Part shown: piece by piece, positions 7,201 through 13,021 of the stretch
How positions within the stretch are numbered: the first letter of the stretch is position 1
How the letters are laid out: each line of letters opens with the position of its first letter
Source: Euryarchaeota archaeon UBA86
GTDB lineage: Archaea > Thermoplasmatota > Poseidoniia > Poseidoniales > Thalassarchaeaceae
Length of the DNA stretch: 14,227 nucleotides
Direction of reading: 5' to 3'
Assembly: GCA_002503055.1 (NCBI GenBank)
Contig: DAQX01000026.1
Location: 1-14,227, forward strand
Made by a program: the position numbers and the translations under genes
The notes under the pieces: generated by a model
Told to the model about the DNA's origin: nothing
The model's database searches: none
Seen by the model: only the letters and a program-made list of their open reading frames with translations

Positions 7201-9807
7201 CCTCTGAGTGTCATCACCGGCGTTCCAGACATCTATGACTGATCCATTCAGCGTGTTGATTACAGCAGCTCCTTGATTGGTACCAGCATACAATCTGTCT
7301 GTTCCAATTTTTGCTACAGAATAGACTTGGCGAGAAGGCATTCCATCTTGGTTAGAGACACAGTCTTGCAGATCATAACTCCAATTCCACATGCAAGCAC
7401 CCCTGTTTGTACCAGCGTAGATTCCATTGACATCGCTGGATACATCGTAGAATACGTATGGATCGTTGTTCCAACCGGGAATTGATGTCTCTAGCATCTG
7501 CCAGCCGTTTCCGTCCCAGCGGGCCAATCCTCCATTTCCTGTAGCACCAGTATTCGAGACCCTTGCTCCTACCAATAGGCCACCGTAGTAGTCCATATGG
7601 AGCGAAAGAACATCGTCATCAGGAAGAATGCCATCTTGAGTCCAATGATCGGTTATATCTCCAGTCAGTCTGTCAATCACTAGTATTCCAAAGTCGGTGA
7701 GTCCTAGGTAGATGGTGTCACCATCGACTGCTACAGGGGTAGCCTCCAGATTGTCAGCACCTAGCGACTGCCATGAACCCATAATCGAAACATCGTACAA
7801 ATTGATTCTCATAACACCTGCATCAGGAGTGGCAATGTAGGCGATACCATATCTTGTAGCAACTTGAGTAATGGTATCAGAGTCTAATCCATCCTCTACT
7901 GTCAGCACCTCAATCAGAGTGTTTGTCGAGGTGTTGATGAGTGAAATTCCGGATTCATGGTGACCTACAACTAGAGTGTGTGAATTCAGGTCGAATGCTA
8001 GGCTAGAAACATGGTCTGAACTGATTCCAGATGCAGTTCCCTGGAAGTTTCCATTATCCGCTTGCAGGCGGATTAGGCCAGCGTTGAGAGTTCCCACCCA
8101 TACCATGCCTTGGTCGTCTTGGACAATTGAGGTCACCGCAGATGGATTGTTGACATAGTCAGTCAAGTCAATCGGAGTTCTCCAGACTTGTGTCTTCTCA
8201 TCGAATCGATCGATTGTGCTACCACCTCCAATCCAGATTTCGCCTTGCTCTCCGTCATCGATGCGTGCTACGGCTTCCATCTGCGAAGTCGACGGGCTAC
8301 TGACTAGAGTAATCGTACCGTCGAGAGACTCTCCTGTTTGTCTGGCCATGACTCCTGAGCCGTCTCCTACCATCATCATGCTAGTAGAAGGTCCTCTTGG
8401 CTCCACAGCGGGCCAAGCGACGATTGAGTTGGCAGTACCAACTAGGCCCATGTCTGTAATTTGCCTCTGGGATCTGAACAATAGAGCTGCGGTATCGTAG
8501 GCATGCACTGTACTGCCTGCAAGAATGTGTAGCCAACCATCGGTCAGAGCCATACCTCTAACAACATTCGATGAGAGCCAATTGTTAGTCGACCAAGTAG
8601 CAAGCCAGGAGTCGGATGATGTGTCATATCGGTTGACTCCGCCGCCAATTGTAGAAATCAATAGTAGCGAGTCCAATACCTGCAACTGAGAAATTATGTT
8701 TGAAGTCAGCGAGTTTCCCGTGCTCCACTGAGAATTGCTGCCGATGGTAACTGAGATTCCTGAAGAATCAGATGAAGTACTGTATTCGATTACTCTAACG
8801 CCACTCTCAGATGTAGCGATGTAAACCGTGTCTGAGATGACTGCGATATCTGTCGGACTCTCAGACAGGTCCGATGAGCAGAAGTTGGTAGTGGTGAATG
8901 TACTCTGACCTGGTGTGATGTAATGCAGTTCACAATCAGATACAAACCATATGATTCCCTGATTATCTACACTGATGGCATCAATCGGAGTGTCTTCATT
9001 CCAGTTGAGTAAATCTGCCTGCTCGGATGAGTCTACTAGGCTTCGAGATAGTATTCTGCCATCTTGAGTTCCAATTAGTAGTCGATTCTGTGAATCGTCG
9101 ATAGCGAGGCTACTGCCATTGACACCCAGCTCGATTTCGATGATCTTCTTGCTGGCTTGGTCATCCAAGTGAAGCAGGTCGTTATCAAGTAGAATGTATA
9201 ATCTGCCATCCAATGGGTTGGCAGCGCTATCCTGGATCAAGACGCTAGTTGTTGAGAATGAGACTCTCGGATCGGCTGGTCTTAAAGCCTGGATTACAAG
9301 ATCATCGATGGTGATTCCGCTGGGAAGGAGCCACGATGCATCGCTAACAGAATTCGGTTGGAGCCAAGTGTCGAGAACTCCATCCTCAACCTCGGGGGGG
9401 CTGTCGGTGAACATGTCCTGTCGTCCGAGGTCACCGTAGTCTCTCCAATCGAGAATAGGAGTCTGCGTATCCATCAGAGTAATTTGCGGCTCAGTTGCCC
9501 AGTAGCCCTCACTGCCATCAACTGCGAGTTCGAAAGTCAGATTGGATAGTTGGGCTCCGGGAGCGAAGTCGAGGAACAAGTCGGCATAGGCAAAGGTGCC
9601 ATTGGCAGGGTCGGCACCATTTGCATCTAGGGTAATCCAACCTGTGTCATTACTACCTCCAGCACCCCATGCCCTAGGATTTGTGTTGGACTCGAATTCT
9701 GTATTCAAATCAGCAGGGGGTGCCATGGCCCATGGTAGAGCCAGCATAAGAGCGGCTAGGAGTATAGCCTGACGTTGTTGCGACCGTAGGTCGCGGAAAC
9801 TAACCAT
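1279..9807 (-). CDS. Giant secreted beta-propeller / FN3 surface protein with C-terminal membrane anchor and acidic tail
   Basis: From the ATG at 9807 the protein has 2,842 residues. A signal peptide (basic VSFRDLRSQQRQ, hydrophobic AILLAALMLALPWAMA) leads to an N-terminal region to about residue 190. Residues about 194-1822 repeat propeller-blade motifs of the two-component-regulator type (examples GMVWVGTLNAGLIRL, GTLWAGGDFGLTLID, HIMVATYGGIGLWN), enough for several propellers. About six FN3-like domains follow, starting near 1964, 2084, 2192, 2309, 2449 and 2569, then a Gly/Ser linker, one transmembrane helix (about 2699-2720) and an Asp/Glu-rich cytoplasmic tail of about 120 residues. Over 20 N-x-S/T sequons fit a glycosylated ectodomain. 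Alternative starts are ATGs at 9828 and 9867; 9807 gives the cleanest signal peptide. No Shine-Dalgarno site precedes any of them. No protease or kinase signature was seen. Ligand and role are unknown: a surface sensor, adhesin or scaffold for polymer breakdown are all possible. Confidence 0.9.
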   Translation of the reverse strand: MVSFRDLRSQQRQAILLAALMLALPWAMAPPADLNTEFESNTNPRAWGAGGSNDTGWITLDANGADPANGTFAYADLFLDFAPGAQLSNLTFELAVDGSEGYWATEPQITLMDTQTPILDWRDYGDLGRQDMFTDSPPEVEDGVLDTWLQPNSVSDASWLLPSGITIDDLVIQALRPADPRVSFSTTSVLIQDSAANPLDGRLYILLDNDLLHLDDQASKKIIEIELGVNGSSLAIDDSQNRLLIGTQDGRILSRSLVDSSEQADLLNWNEDTPIDAISVDNQGIIWFVSDCELHYITPGQSTFTTTNFCSSDLSESPTDIAVISDTVYIATSESGVRVIEYSTSSDSSGISVTIGSNSQWSTGNSLTSNIISQLQVLDSLLLISTIGGGVNRYDTSSDSWLATWSTNNWLSSNVVRGMALTDGWLHILAGSTVHAYDTAALLFRSQRQITDMGLVGTANSIVAWPAVEPRGPSTSMMMVGDGSGVMARQTGESLDGTITLVSSPSTSQMEAVARIDDGEQGEIWIGGGSTIDRFDEKTQVWRTPIDLTDYVNNPSAVTSIVQDDQGMVWVGTLNAGLIRLQADNGNFQGTASGISSDHVSSLAFDLNSHTLVVGHHESGISLINTSTNTLIEVLTVEDGLDSDTITQVATRYGIAYIATPDAGVMRINLYDVSIMGSWQSLGADNLEATPVAVDGDTIYLGLTDFGILVIDRLTGDITDHWTQDGILPDDDVLSLHMDYYGGLLVGARVSNTGATGNGGLARWDGNGWQMLETSIPGWNNDPYVFYDVSSDVNGIYAGTNRGACMWNWSYDLQDCVSNQDGMPSRQVYSVAKIGTDRLYAGTNQGAAVINTLNGSVIDVWNAGDDTQRARTVKIGDILYLGFENTGIARYDLVNQTWLQSWDGSQGYISDDDVTALVHGRAEGTLWAGGDFGLTLIDVVNNTVLKSWNRGSNTDGPTLSNTPPADIEIIGDVLHYSLQRSNSWWASNDDIYRIHLNNNTSATILDVGGKIGSSSVVMGIGEVGEELWIGARPTQYWNNGDGTIVRWNTTLEAWEENLDTIGNVLRVNARFLGDCFPLDPDSCEMWVAYGDNIMRRFQAANMTLLDEWVDIDGPIRGMVEWNGTYMFASMNGILRWDPNNESWLDSWLEDDGLPAGSTEQFYTMEVIANNLWIGGYEGGGWNPDSEVLMLDGTTDNWTVWELGTGDIPGGYPADLEECDGIVHLSVGRVSWWGNQGGIARYDMGDWDGDGITNEWIAPMTDSGQGLSDDDPRAMACDEQNDVLYIGYDSEGVGLDRYNYNTDQYLSTLTSQDGVSEDRIFPGGMLHHNNVLLAAHQYDNTGGISRIVTSGTSTANGQILDPGMDGCSIERAPSSTTPVYAIGRSGQTTGLNRVDRLDSTGLIASGFDELAGLTSGRVVAFESNETHVWVALTTDPNAYYASSILQGERIANGSVRWEFGYNSNQDVINSLQLDGEELWVSTAGRGLWSIDLTNRIFAPTPAALHAQMDGMVLEDDGTMYVGLMGNEGSAAGFQRFNTATRTWGHGSLIAGLPSDIVRDFLEYGDHIMVATYGGIGLWNTTKDDWDDPITTIDGLPTPIIEHLFSISTPIQGNGTVLAGGAAGLTVLDQNNLSVITTLDFGDGLIGNTVSGITFAEATSRLVNNPDGTSTVLHHDAALFISHNGQGSTRPGAAAWDIATDMANGTYNIDMIPSNDVRAIATDDWGVHIATDSEPLVHWNATMMEMESGMGRMSLLTWPPFQMLSDGDYVAVLSPRGVDVVHSGGNHARVASKLIPGMSNAFLDDSGLYVIAQDGLHLYNPVESLREQETGYQRRAGPLSALYAQNSWDITNTSRPGMSTVLVDDENPIIIPQGSEQMIPTKLPLYTGALTLTAPQDGAWVWAQSVSLNYSGSWDLTSMNPNIQASFQSAISNLAPGTNSAQVHIQMQSPQNGSLQVRISYDWERIEVPTEMTSFLDRPNDGGGVIEASWLPAEDAAWYAYRLYVWDSTDDPEWVPSQDELDDFSTYVEIPYWSQTSATITSADRDGNEVTLSDDREYRAAIAIGYADGSVGLPISWDYSATPTDEVPFPPEWLSAEAVSGGSPGTILLEWEACTELDPGRTRIWAVQYPITNAIALTDHIDVSYVAGNNTVLQLEQSKTYWFAAVCVDEAGQFDEANATVVGPVVTAGGLDDGIPPAPITDTTAIDAPNDEGGRILVTWSPNDEEDCTYHTVYILPASGFQPPSTVDGWPVSTYVTDCTTGEIVIDSIGESTLQNGVVYWIGVVAADDWGNENLNDVLVVEATPMSNVAGQGQPPERVEGLSAWDHPEDDGTAIDILWNRSLAPDFSHYVIWVSDYPLDDLTEIWDRCSDDLAGCGLLEIDQRQIGGALQLEITVTTALYGSTVDTLTPQTITPLTPLYVTITTHDIQGNVHLTDMSDHLVLVAPLDNRGDISPPNRLAAPMLEDRSPDDGDGMLVTFPSSDASDLGEYRIYAAAGSPFSSLGNMEPALTLDRDAEMPVLLEALSDGQPLAPSVPIWVVVVAVDSSGNYWDTNLQPTMISLVDENSLDPGLHLPEITGIRANWNPSGDHVEIRWDDANDPQVIQYRVFVSPNPFEVTGDAILVGEIDDPTTMIILTDLEGEKVDNAASHWLAVVAFDGEVHRLAVDPLEIRPWSESSFGSSEGGEGGASDSWYDQLMNGDLNTLVALVSAVMILIGALLFVKPRQQTAPEPWEMGALEVELEEQMSREAAGLSDDDEDDFVIEDDSQSFTSSPSPELTIDEEEDAPAAAESVIDELLGVSSDDTDLDDLEDMADDLDFDDLGDMADDLDEDEDLDTSFLDDVL
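1327..1398 (-). repeat. Tandem 12-residue acidic repeat in the giant protein's tail
   Basis: Two consecutive units read DDLEDMADDLDF and DDLGDMADDLDE, a 36-bp periodicity on the minus strand just before the stop. They sit in the cytoplasmic end of the giant surface protein. Such an acidic amphipathic repeat could bind a basic partner, bind cations or simply add charge. The function is unknown. Confidence 0.65.
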
Positions 9808-9835
9808 TGACACAAATTGTCGCGTCATTGAGGAG

Positions 9836-9844
9836 ATTAAGAAA
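9836..9844 (-). promoter_or_regulatory. Possible TATA-like box for the giant gene
   Basis: TTTCTTAAT on the minus strand is centred about 33 bp upstream of the ATG at 9807. That spacing would give a leaderless or very short-leader transcript, which is common in archaea and agrees with the lack of a ribosome-binding site. The match is weak and the call is positional. Confidence 0.25.
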
Positions 9845-9874
9845 GGAGTGGGTCTGTGATTGAACAATGCTCAC

Positions 9875-9887
9875 CCGCCGTAGGCGG
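9875..9887. promoter_or_regulatory. Inverted repeat in the divergent promoter region
   Basis: CCGCC-GTA-GGCGG is a perfect 5-bp GC stem in the intergenic region between the divergent giant surface gene and the malic enzyme gene. Its place between two outward promoters suits an operator or a barrier between them. Short GC stems like this also occur by chance. Confidence 0.35.
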
Positions 9888-9948
9888 AATTTGTGATACA
9901 GCCATTGAAAGCCCAAAACACAATACCGCGCTATACAAGGCCGATAAT

Positions 9949-9956
9949 GCATATTT
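9949..9956 (+). promoter_or_regulatory. Candidate TATA box for malic enzyme
   Basis: GCATATTT is centred near 9953. With the usual archaeal spacing of about 26 bp, transcription would begin near 9979, leaving a leader of about 36 bases before the ATG at 10015, enough to contain the Shine-Dalgarno site at 10003-10007. CTATACA at 9931-9937 is a weaker alternative. Confidence 0.35.
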
Positions 9957-10002
9957 CCTCATTAGGATAGCATCATAGCAGAGGGGTATGCCGGCTGTCC
10001 CC

Positions 10003-10007
10003 GGAGG
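10003..10007 (+). promoter_or_regulatory. Ribosome-binding site deciding the malic enzyme start
   Basis: GGAGG lies 7 bases before the ATG at 10015. The ATG at 9988 upstream has only a GAGGGG immediately next to it, which is too close. This supports 10015 as the start. Confidence 0.6.
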
Positions 10008-10014
10008 GAAGCCG

Positions 10015-12297
10015 ATGGAGGACGATGGTCTGCGCGAGGACGCGTTGGAGTACCACGCATCGAAGCCGGCTGGGAAGATCACCGTAGTACCTACTAAGCC
10101 ACATGGTACTCAACGCGAATTATCACTGGCCTATTCGCCCGGTGTAGCATACCCTTGCAAGGAAATCGAAAGTGATCCAGACAGTGCCTACAAGTATACC
10201 TCAAAGGGCAATCTTGTCGCCGTAGTCAGTAATGGAACTGCAGTTCTGGGACTGGGCGACATTGGGGCATTGGCAGGCAAGCCTGTGATGGAAGGAAAGG
10301 GTCTGCTGTTCAAGGCGTTCGCAGATATTGATGTGTTTGACATTGAGGTTGACAGGACAGATGTAGATGAGTTCGTAGAGGCAGTAAAGGCAATCGCTCC
10401 TACATTCGGAGGAATCAATCTCGAGGATATCAAAGCTCCAGAGTGTTTTGAAATCGAAAAGAGATTGGTCGCCGAACTCGATATTCCAGTAATGCACGAC
10501 GATCAACACGGTACCGCGATTATCTCTGGTGCGGCCCTCCTAAACGGTCTAGAAGTAGTCGAGAAGGATATTGATTCAATCAAGGTCGTAGTCTCAGGAG
10601 CAGGTGCTTCTGCAATCTCATGCGCTCACCATTACATAAGGCTCGGAGTAAAGCCTAGCAACATAGTTCTAGTCGACTCAACTGGAATCATCACAAAGTC
10701 ACGTGACGAGGCAGGTGAGTTAAACCAATACAAGGCCCAATTCGCTCTCGACATCCCCGATGGTGGCCTCGCTGTAGCAATGGAGGATGCGGATGTCTTC
10801 CTAGGCCTGTCAAAGGGCGGCATAGTAAGCAGTGAGATGGTTTCGAAGATGGCTGATAGGCCGCTGATTTTCGCATTAGCAAACCCGGACCCCGAAATTT
10901 CTCCAGAAGAGGTCTATGCTGTGCGCGAGGATGCTATAGTAGCGACCGGTCGCTCGGACTACCCTAATCAGATTAACAATGTTCTCGGATTCCCCTACAT
11001 TTTCCGAGGTGCTCTAGATGTGAGATCCAAGGAAATCACTGAGGGTATGAAGATGGCCGCTACCCATGCCATAGCACAACTCGCAAAGGAACCGGTTCCT
11101 GACGATGTTGCTGCCGCTTATGGAGGCGAGCAGCTACAGTTCGGACCTGAGTACCTGATTCCAAAGCCATTCGATGCTAGAGTTCTCATCTGGGAGGCTA
11201 GTGCAGTAGCTGAGTCTGCAGTAAATGAAGGAGTGGCAAGAATCTCTGCAGATGAGTTCGATGTAGAGAGGTACAGAGAAGAGTTGGAGTCTAGACTTGG
11301 ACTAACACGCTCAATAATGAGGCGTGTAATCAATATCGCCCGCAAGGATAGGAAGAAAATCGTATTCTCTGAGGGAGAAGATCCGACTATTATCAAGGCC
11401 GCATCACAGTGCATCGCGGAGGGAATCTGCGAGCCGATTCTGCTCGGGCAGTTGGAACGAATTGAGGCAGTGAAGGAGGAGATGGGTCTCGACTTTGAGT
11501 GTGATACCATTGATGTCAGATACGACCCGCGCAGGAGGACAACCTATGCTGATGAGTTACACAATCTGAGAGGTCGTAAGGGACTTACTCGCGGGGATGC
11601 TGTCCGCCTACTGAAGTCTGCCACATACTTCGCACCAATGATGGTCAAGATGGGGGATGCAGATGGCTATCTTGGAGGGGTTTCACACCACTATCCTGAC
11701 ATCGTCAAGCCGTGTCTACACACCATCGGGCCTGATCCGGATTCACACAGAATTGTCGGGATGTATATGATGACTGTCAACGGTCAGCTGATGTTCATCG
11801 GCGATGCAACCATCAACATCTATCCTGATTCGCGCACATTAGCCGAGATTGCAGTCCAGACCGCAAAGGTTGCAAGGAGATTTGGAGTTAAGCCAAAGGT
11901 GGCTATGCTATCTTTCTCTAACTTTGGAACCTCGCCTGAACTGAGGACTGACAGAATTGAGGAGGCGATTACGATTGCAAGGGAATTGGATCCTGACCTG
12001 ATTATCGACGGCCCTATGCAGGCAGATACAGCACTGGTTCCTGACATCCAAGAAGAGTATCCTTTCATGACTTTAGAGGGTGCTGCCAATGTACTAATCT
12101 GTCCGAATCTCGCTTCTGCGAATATCGCATACAAACTGCTACAGAGAATAGCAGGTGCCGAAATGACTGGTCCAATTCTCGAGGGCTTGTCAAAACCAGC
12201 CCATGTTCTACAACGAGGCGACAGTGTACGCGAAGTTGTTCACATGGCAGCCATATGTGCTGTTGATGCTCAGAGACATGCTCGACAGCGGCTATGA
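10015..12297 (+). CDS. maeB: NADP-type malic enzyme with phosphotransacetylase-like C-terminal domain
   Basis: It oxidatively decarboxylates malate to pyruvate with NAD(P)H formation in the cytoplasm. At 760 residues from ATG 10015 it has the length usual for bacterial-type MaeB. The N-terminus MEDDGLREDALEYH lines up with known MaeB starts, and the upstream ATG at 9988 would add nine residues. The malic domain shows AYSPGVAYPC (Tyr about 40), KGLLFKAFADIDVF (Lys about 100), NLEDIKAPECFEIE (metal ligands about 137-138), HDDQHGT (about 161-167), a Rossmann loop GAGASAI (about 195) and NPDPEI (about 290). From about residue 438 a phosphotransacetylase-like domain follows (KIVFSEGEDPTIIKAA, DGPMQADTAL, NVLICPNLASANIAYKLLQ). 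In this family it is usually regulatory, sensing acetyl-CoA or related metabolites, and not catalytic. Divergent from the giant surface gene; the next gene is a VOC protein. Cofactor preference (NADP or NAD) cannot be read with confidence. Confidence 0.95.
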   Translation: MEDDGLREDALEYHASKPAGKITVVPTKPHGTQRELSLAYSPGVAYPCKEIESDPDSAYKYTSKGNLVAVVSNGTAVLGLGDIGALAGKPVMEGKGLLFKAFADIDVFDIEVDRTDVDEFVEAVKAIAPTFGGINLEDIKAPECFEIEKRLVAELDIPVMHDDQHGTAIISGAALLNGLEVVEKDIDSIKVVVSGAGASAISCAHHYIRLGVKPSNIVLVDSTGIITKSRDEAGELNQYKAQFALDIPDGGLAVAMEDADVFLGLSKGGIVSSEMVSKMADRPLIFALANPDPEISPEEVYAVREDAIVATGRSDYPNQINNVLGFPYIFRGALDVRSKEITEGMKMAATHAIAQLAKEPVPDDVAAAYGGEQLQFGPEYLIPKPFDARVLIWEASAVAESAVNEGVARISADEFDVERYREELESRLGLTRSIMRRVINIARKDRKKIVFSEGEDPTIIKAASQCIAEGICEPILLGQLERIEAVKEEMGLDFECDTIDVRYDPRRRTTYADELHNLRGRKGLTRGDAVRLLKSATYFAPMMVKMGDADGYLGGVSHHYPDIVKPCLHTIGPDPDSHRIVGMYMMTVNGQLMFIGDATINIYPDSRTLAEIAVQTAKVARRFGVKPKVAMLSFSNFGTSPELRTDRIEEAITIARELDPDLIIDGPMQADTALVPDIQEEYPFMTLEGAANVLICPNLASANIAYKLLQRIAGAEMTGPILEGLSKPAHVLQRGDSVREVVHMAAICAVDAQRHARQRL

Positions 12298-12325
12298 TCC
12301 TAAGTCTCTGACTCAGTCTTCCAAG

Positions 12326-12345
12326 TCTCGAGTTGCAACTCTAGA
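12326..12345. terminator. Near-perfect 20-bp palindrome after malic enzyme
   Basis: The core GAGTTGCAACTC (12330-12341) is a perfect palindrome, and three more pairs form outside one mismatch (TCT and AGA). It lies 29 bp past the malic enzyme stop. A folded 3'-end structure or an operator upstream of the VOC gene are both possible. No T-tract follows, so simple archaeal termination is not supported. Confidence 0.35.
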
Positions 12346-12401
12346 GTATTCCAAAGGGCTTCCATGGCTTCAGAATCCATGCTCTGACAAATTTGCTCGC
12401 G

Positions 12402-12409
12402 CATATATA
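12402..12409 (+). promoter_or_regulatory. Candidate TATA box for the VOC gene
   Basis: CATATATA is the best TATA match in the gap between the malic enzyme and VOC genes. It predicts transcription from about 12430 and a leader of about 45 bases to the ATG at 12477. AGTATATT at 12426-12433 is an alternative giving a leader of about 20 bases. A separate promoter would mean the VOC gene is not simply read through from maeB. Confidence 0.4.
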
Positions 12410-12476
12410 CGGTTATTTGCAAGACAGTATATTGGTTACCGATGGCAACATAAGTCAGATTGGCCCTCATAATTAC

Positions 12477-12890
12477 ATGAAGCCTTTCCTAGAGCACCTG
12501 AACATGACATCCACAGATGTAGATGAAACCATTCGTTTCCTACTGACAGCAATGCCAGAATTCAGTATTCGAGGCGAAGGAGGGGGCGATAAAGCACAGC
12601 GCTGGGTACATGTCGGCACGGAAGACTCCTACCTGTGCATTGAGGACCGTGGGGCGACTGAAAAGGGGCCGCACAAACCGTATGTTCACCCTGGTATGAA
12701 TCACATCGGATTCGTCGTAAATGATTCAGCAGCATTGGCCAAGCGCATGATTGAGGCGGGCTACAATCAGGGAGCAATCTACCTAGACCACCCTCACAGA
12801 CACCGCTACTACTTCTTCGATCACGATGGTAATGAATATGAGTTCATTCAGTACTTCAGCGATAATCCGAGCGAACGGAATGAGTACTAA
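12477..12890 (+). CDS. Glyoxalase / VOC-superfamily metalloprotein
   Basis: This 137-residue protein starts with MKPFLEHLNMTSTDVDETIRF, the first beta strand and helix of a VOC module. A second module begins at MNHIGFVVND (about 74-83) and ends in FFDHDGNEYEFIQYF. His7, Glu56, His76 and Glu122 fall where glyoxalase I enzymes carry their H-E-H-E metal ligands, so a divalent-metal site looks intact. The frame is open upstream to an ATG at 12393, but the added 28 residues look unrelated to the fold, so 12477 is chosen. It lies 179 bp past the malic enzyme stop and converges with PEP carboxykinase. Substrate is unknown: lactoylglutathione-like thioester isomerisation, methylmalonyl-CoA epimerisation, dioxygenation and antibiotic binding all use this fold. 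The central-carbon context makes removal of a reactive metabolite plausible but does not show it. Confidence 0.85.
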   Translation: MKPFLEHLNMTSTDVDETIRFLLTAMPEFSIRGEGGGDKAQRWVHVGTEDSYLCIEDRGATEKGPHKPYVHPGMNHIGFVVNDSAALAKRMIEAGYNQGAIYLDHPHRHRYYFFDHDGNEYEFIQYFSDNPSERNEY

Positions 12891-13021
12891 TTGTAGTTAA
12901 CAGCAGATACTATCGATAACCTAAATCAGACCAATTCGGCTGAACTCTCTCAGAACTACTACTACGCAAATTAAACTGATTAGGATTCCAATTGGCCCCT
13001 TCTTCACTTTCGATGAAGGTT
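12891..13021. other. Convergent intergenic gap
   Basis: This 131-bp AT-rich gap lies between the 3' ends of the VOC and PEP carboxykinase genes. A weak 5-bp stem (CTTCA and TGAAG, about 13000-13016) sits just past the carboxykinase stop. No gene and no T-tract terminator was seen. Confidence 0.4.

Noticed and set aside
9837..10082. 81-codon minus-strand ORF with a hydrophobic segment across the divergent promoter
   Set aside because: It runs antisense over the malic enzyme start and through the promoter region, and its composition follows from those sequences. There is no independent support.
11118..11510. 130-codon minus-strand ORF inside the malic enzyme gene
   Set aside because: It lies wholly antisense within a clearly recognised coding region and shows no motif or start signal.
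12203..12472. 89-codon plus-strand ORF overlapping the end of malic enzyme
   Set aside because: It overlaps conserved MaeB codons in another frame, resembles no family and has no start signal.
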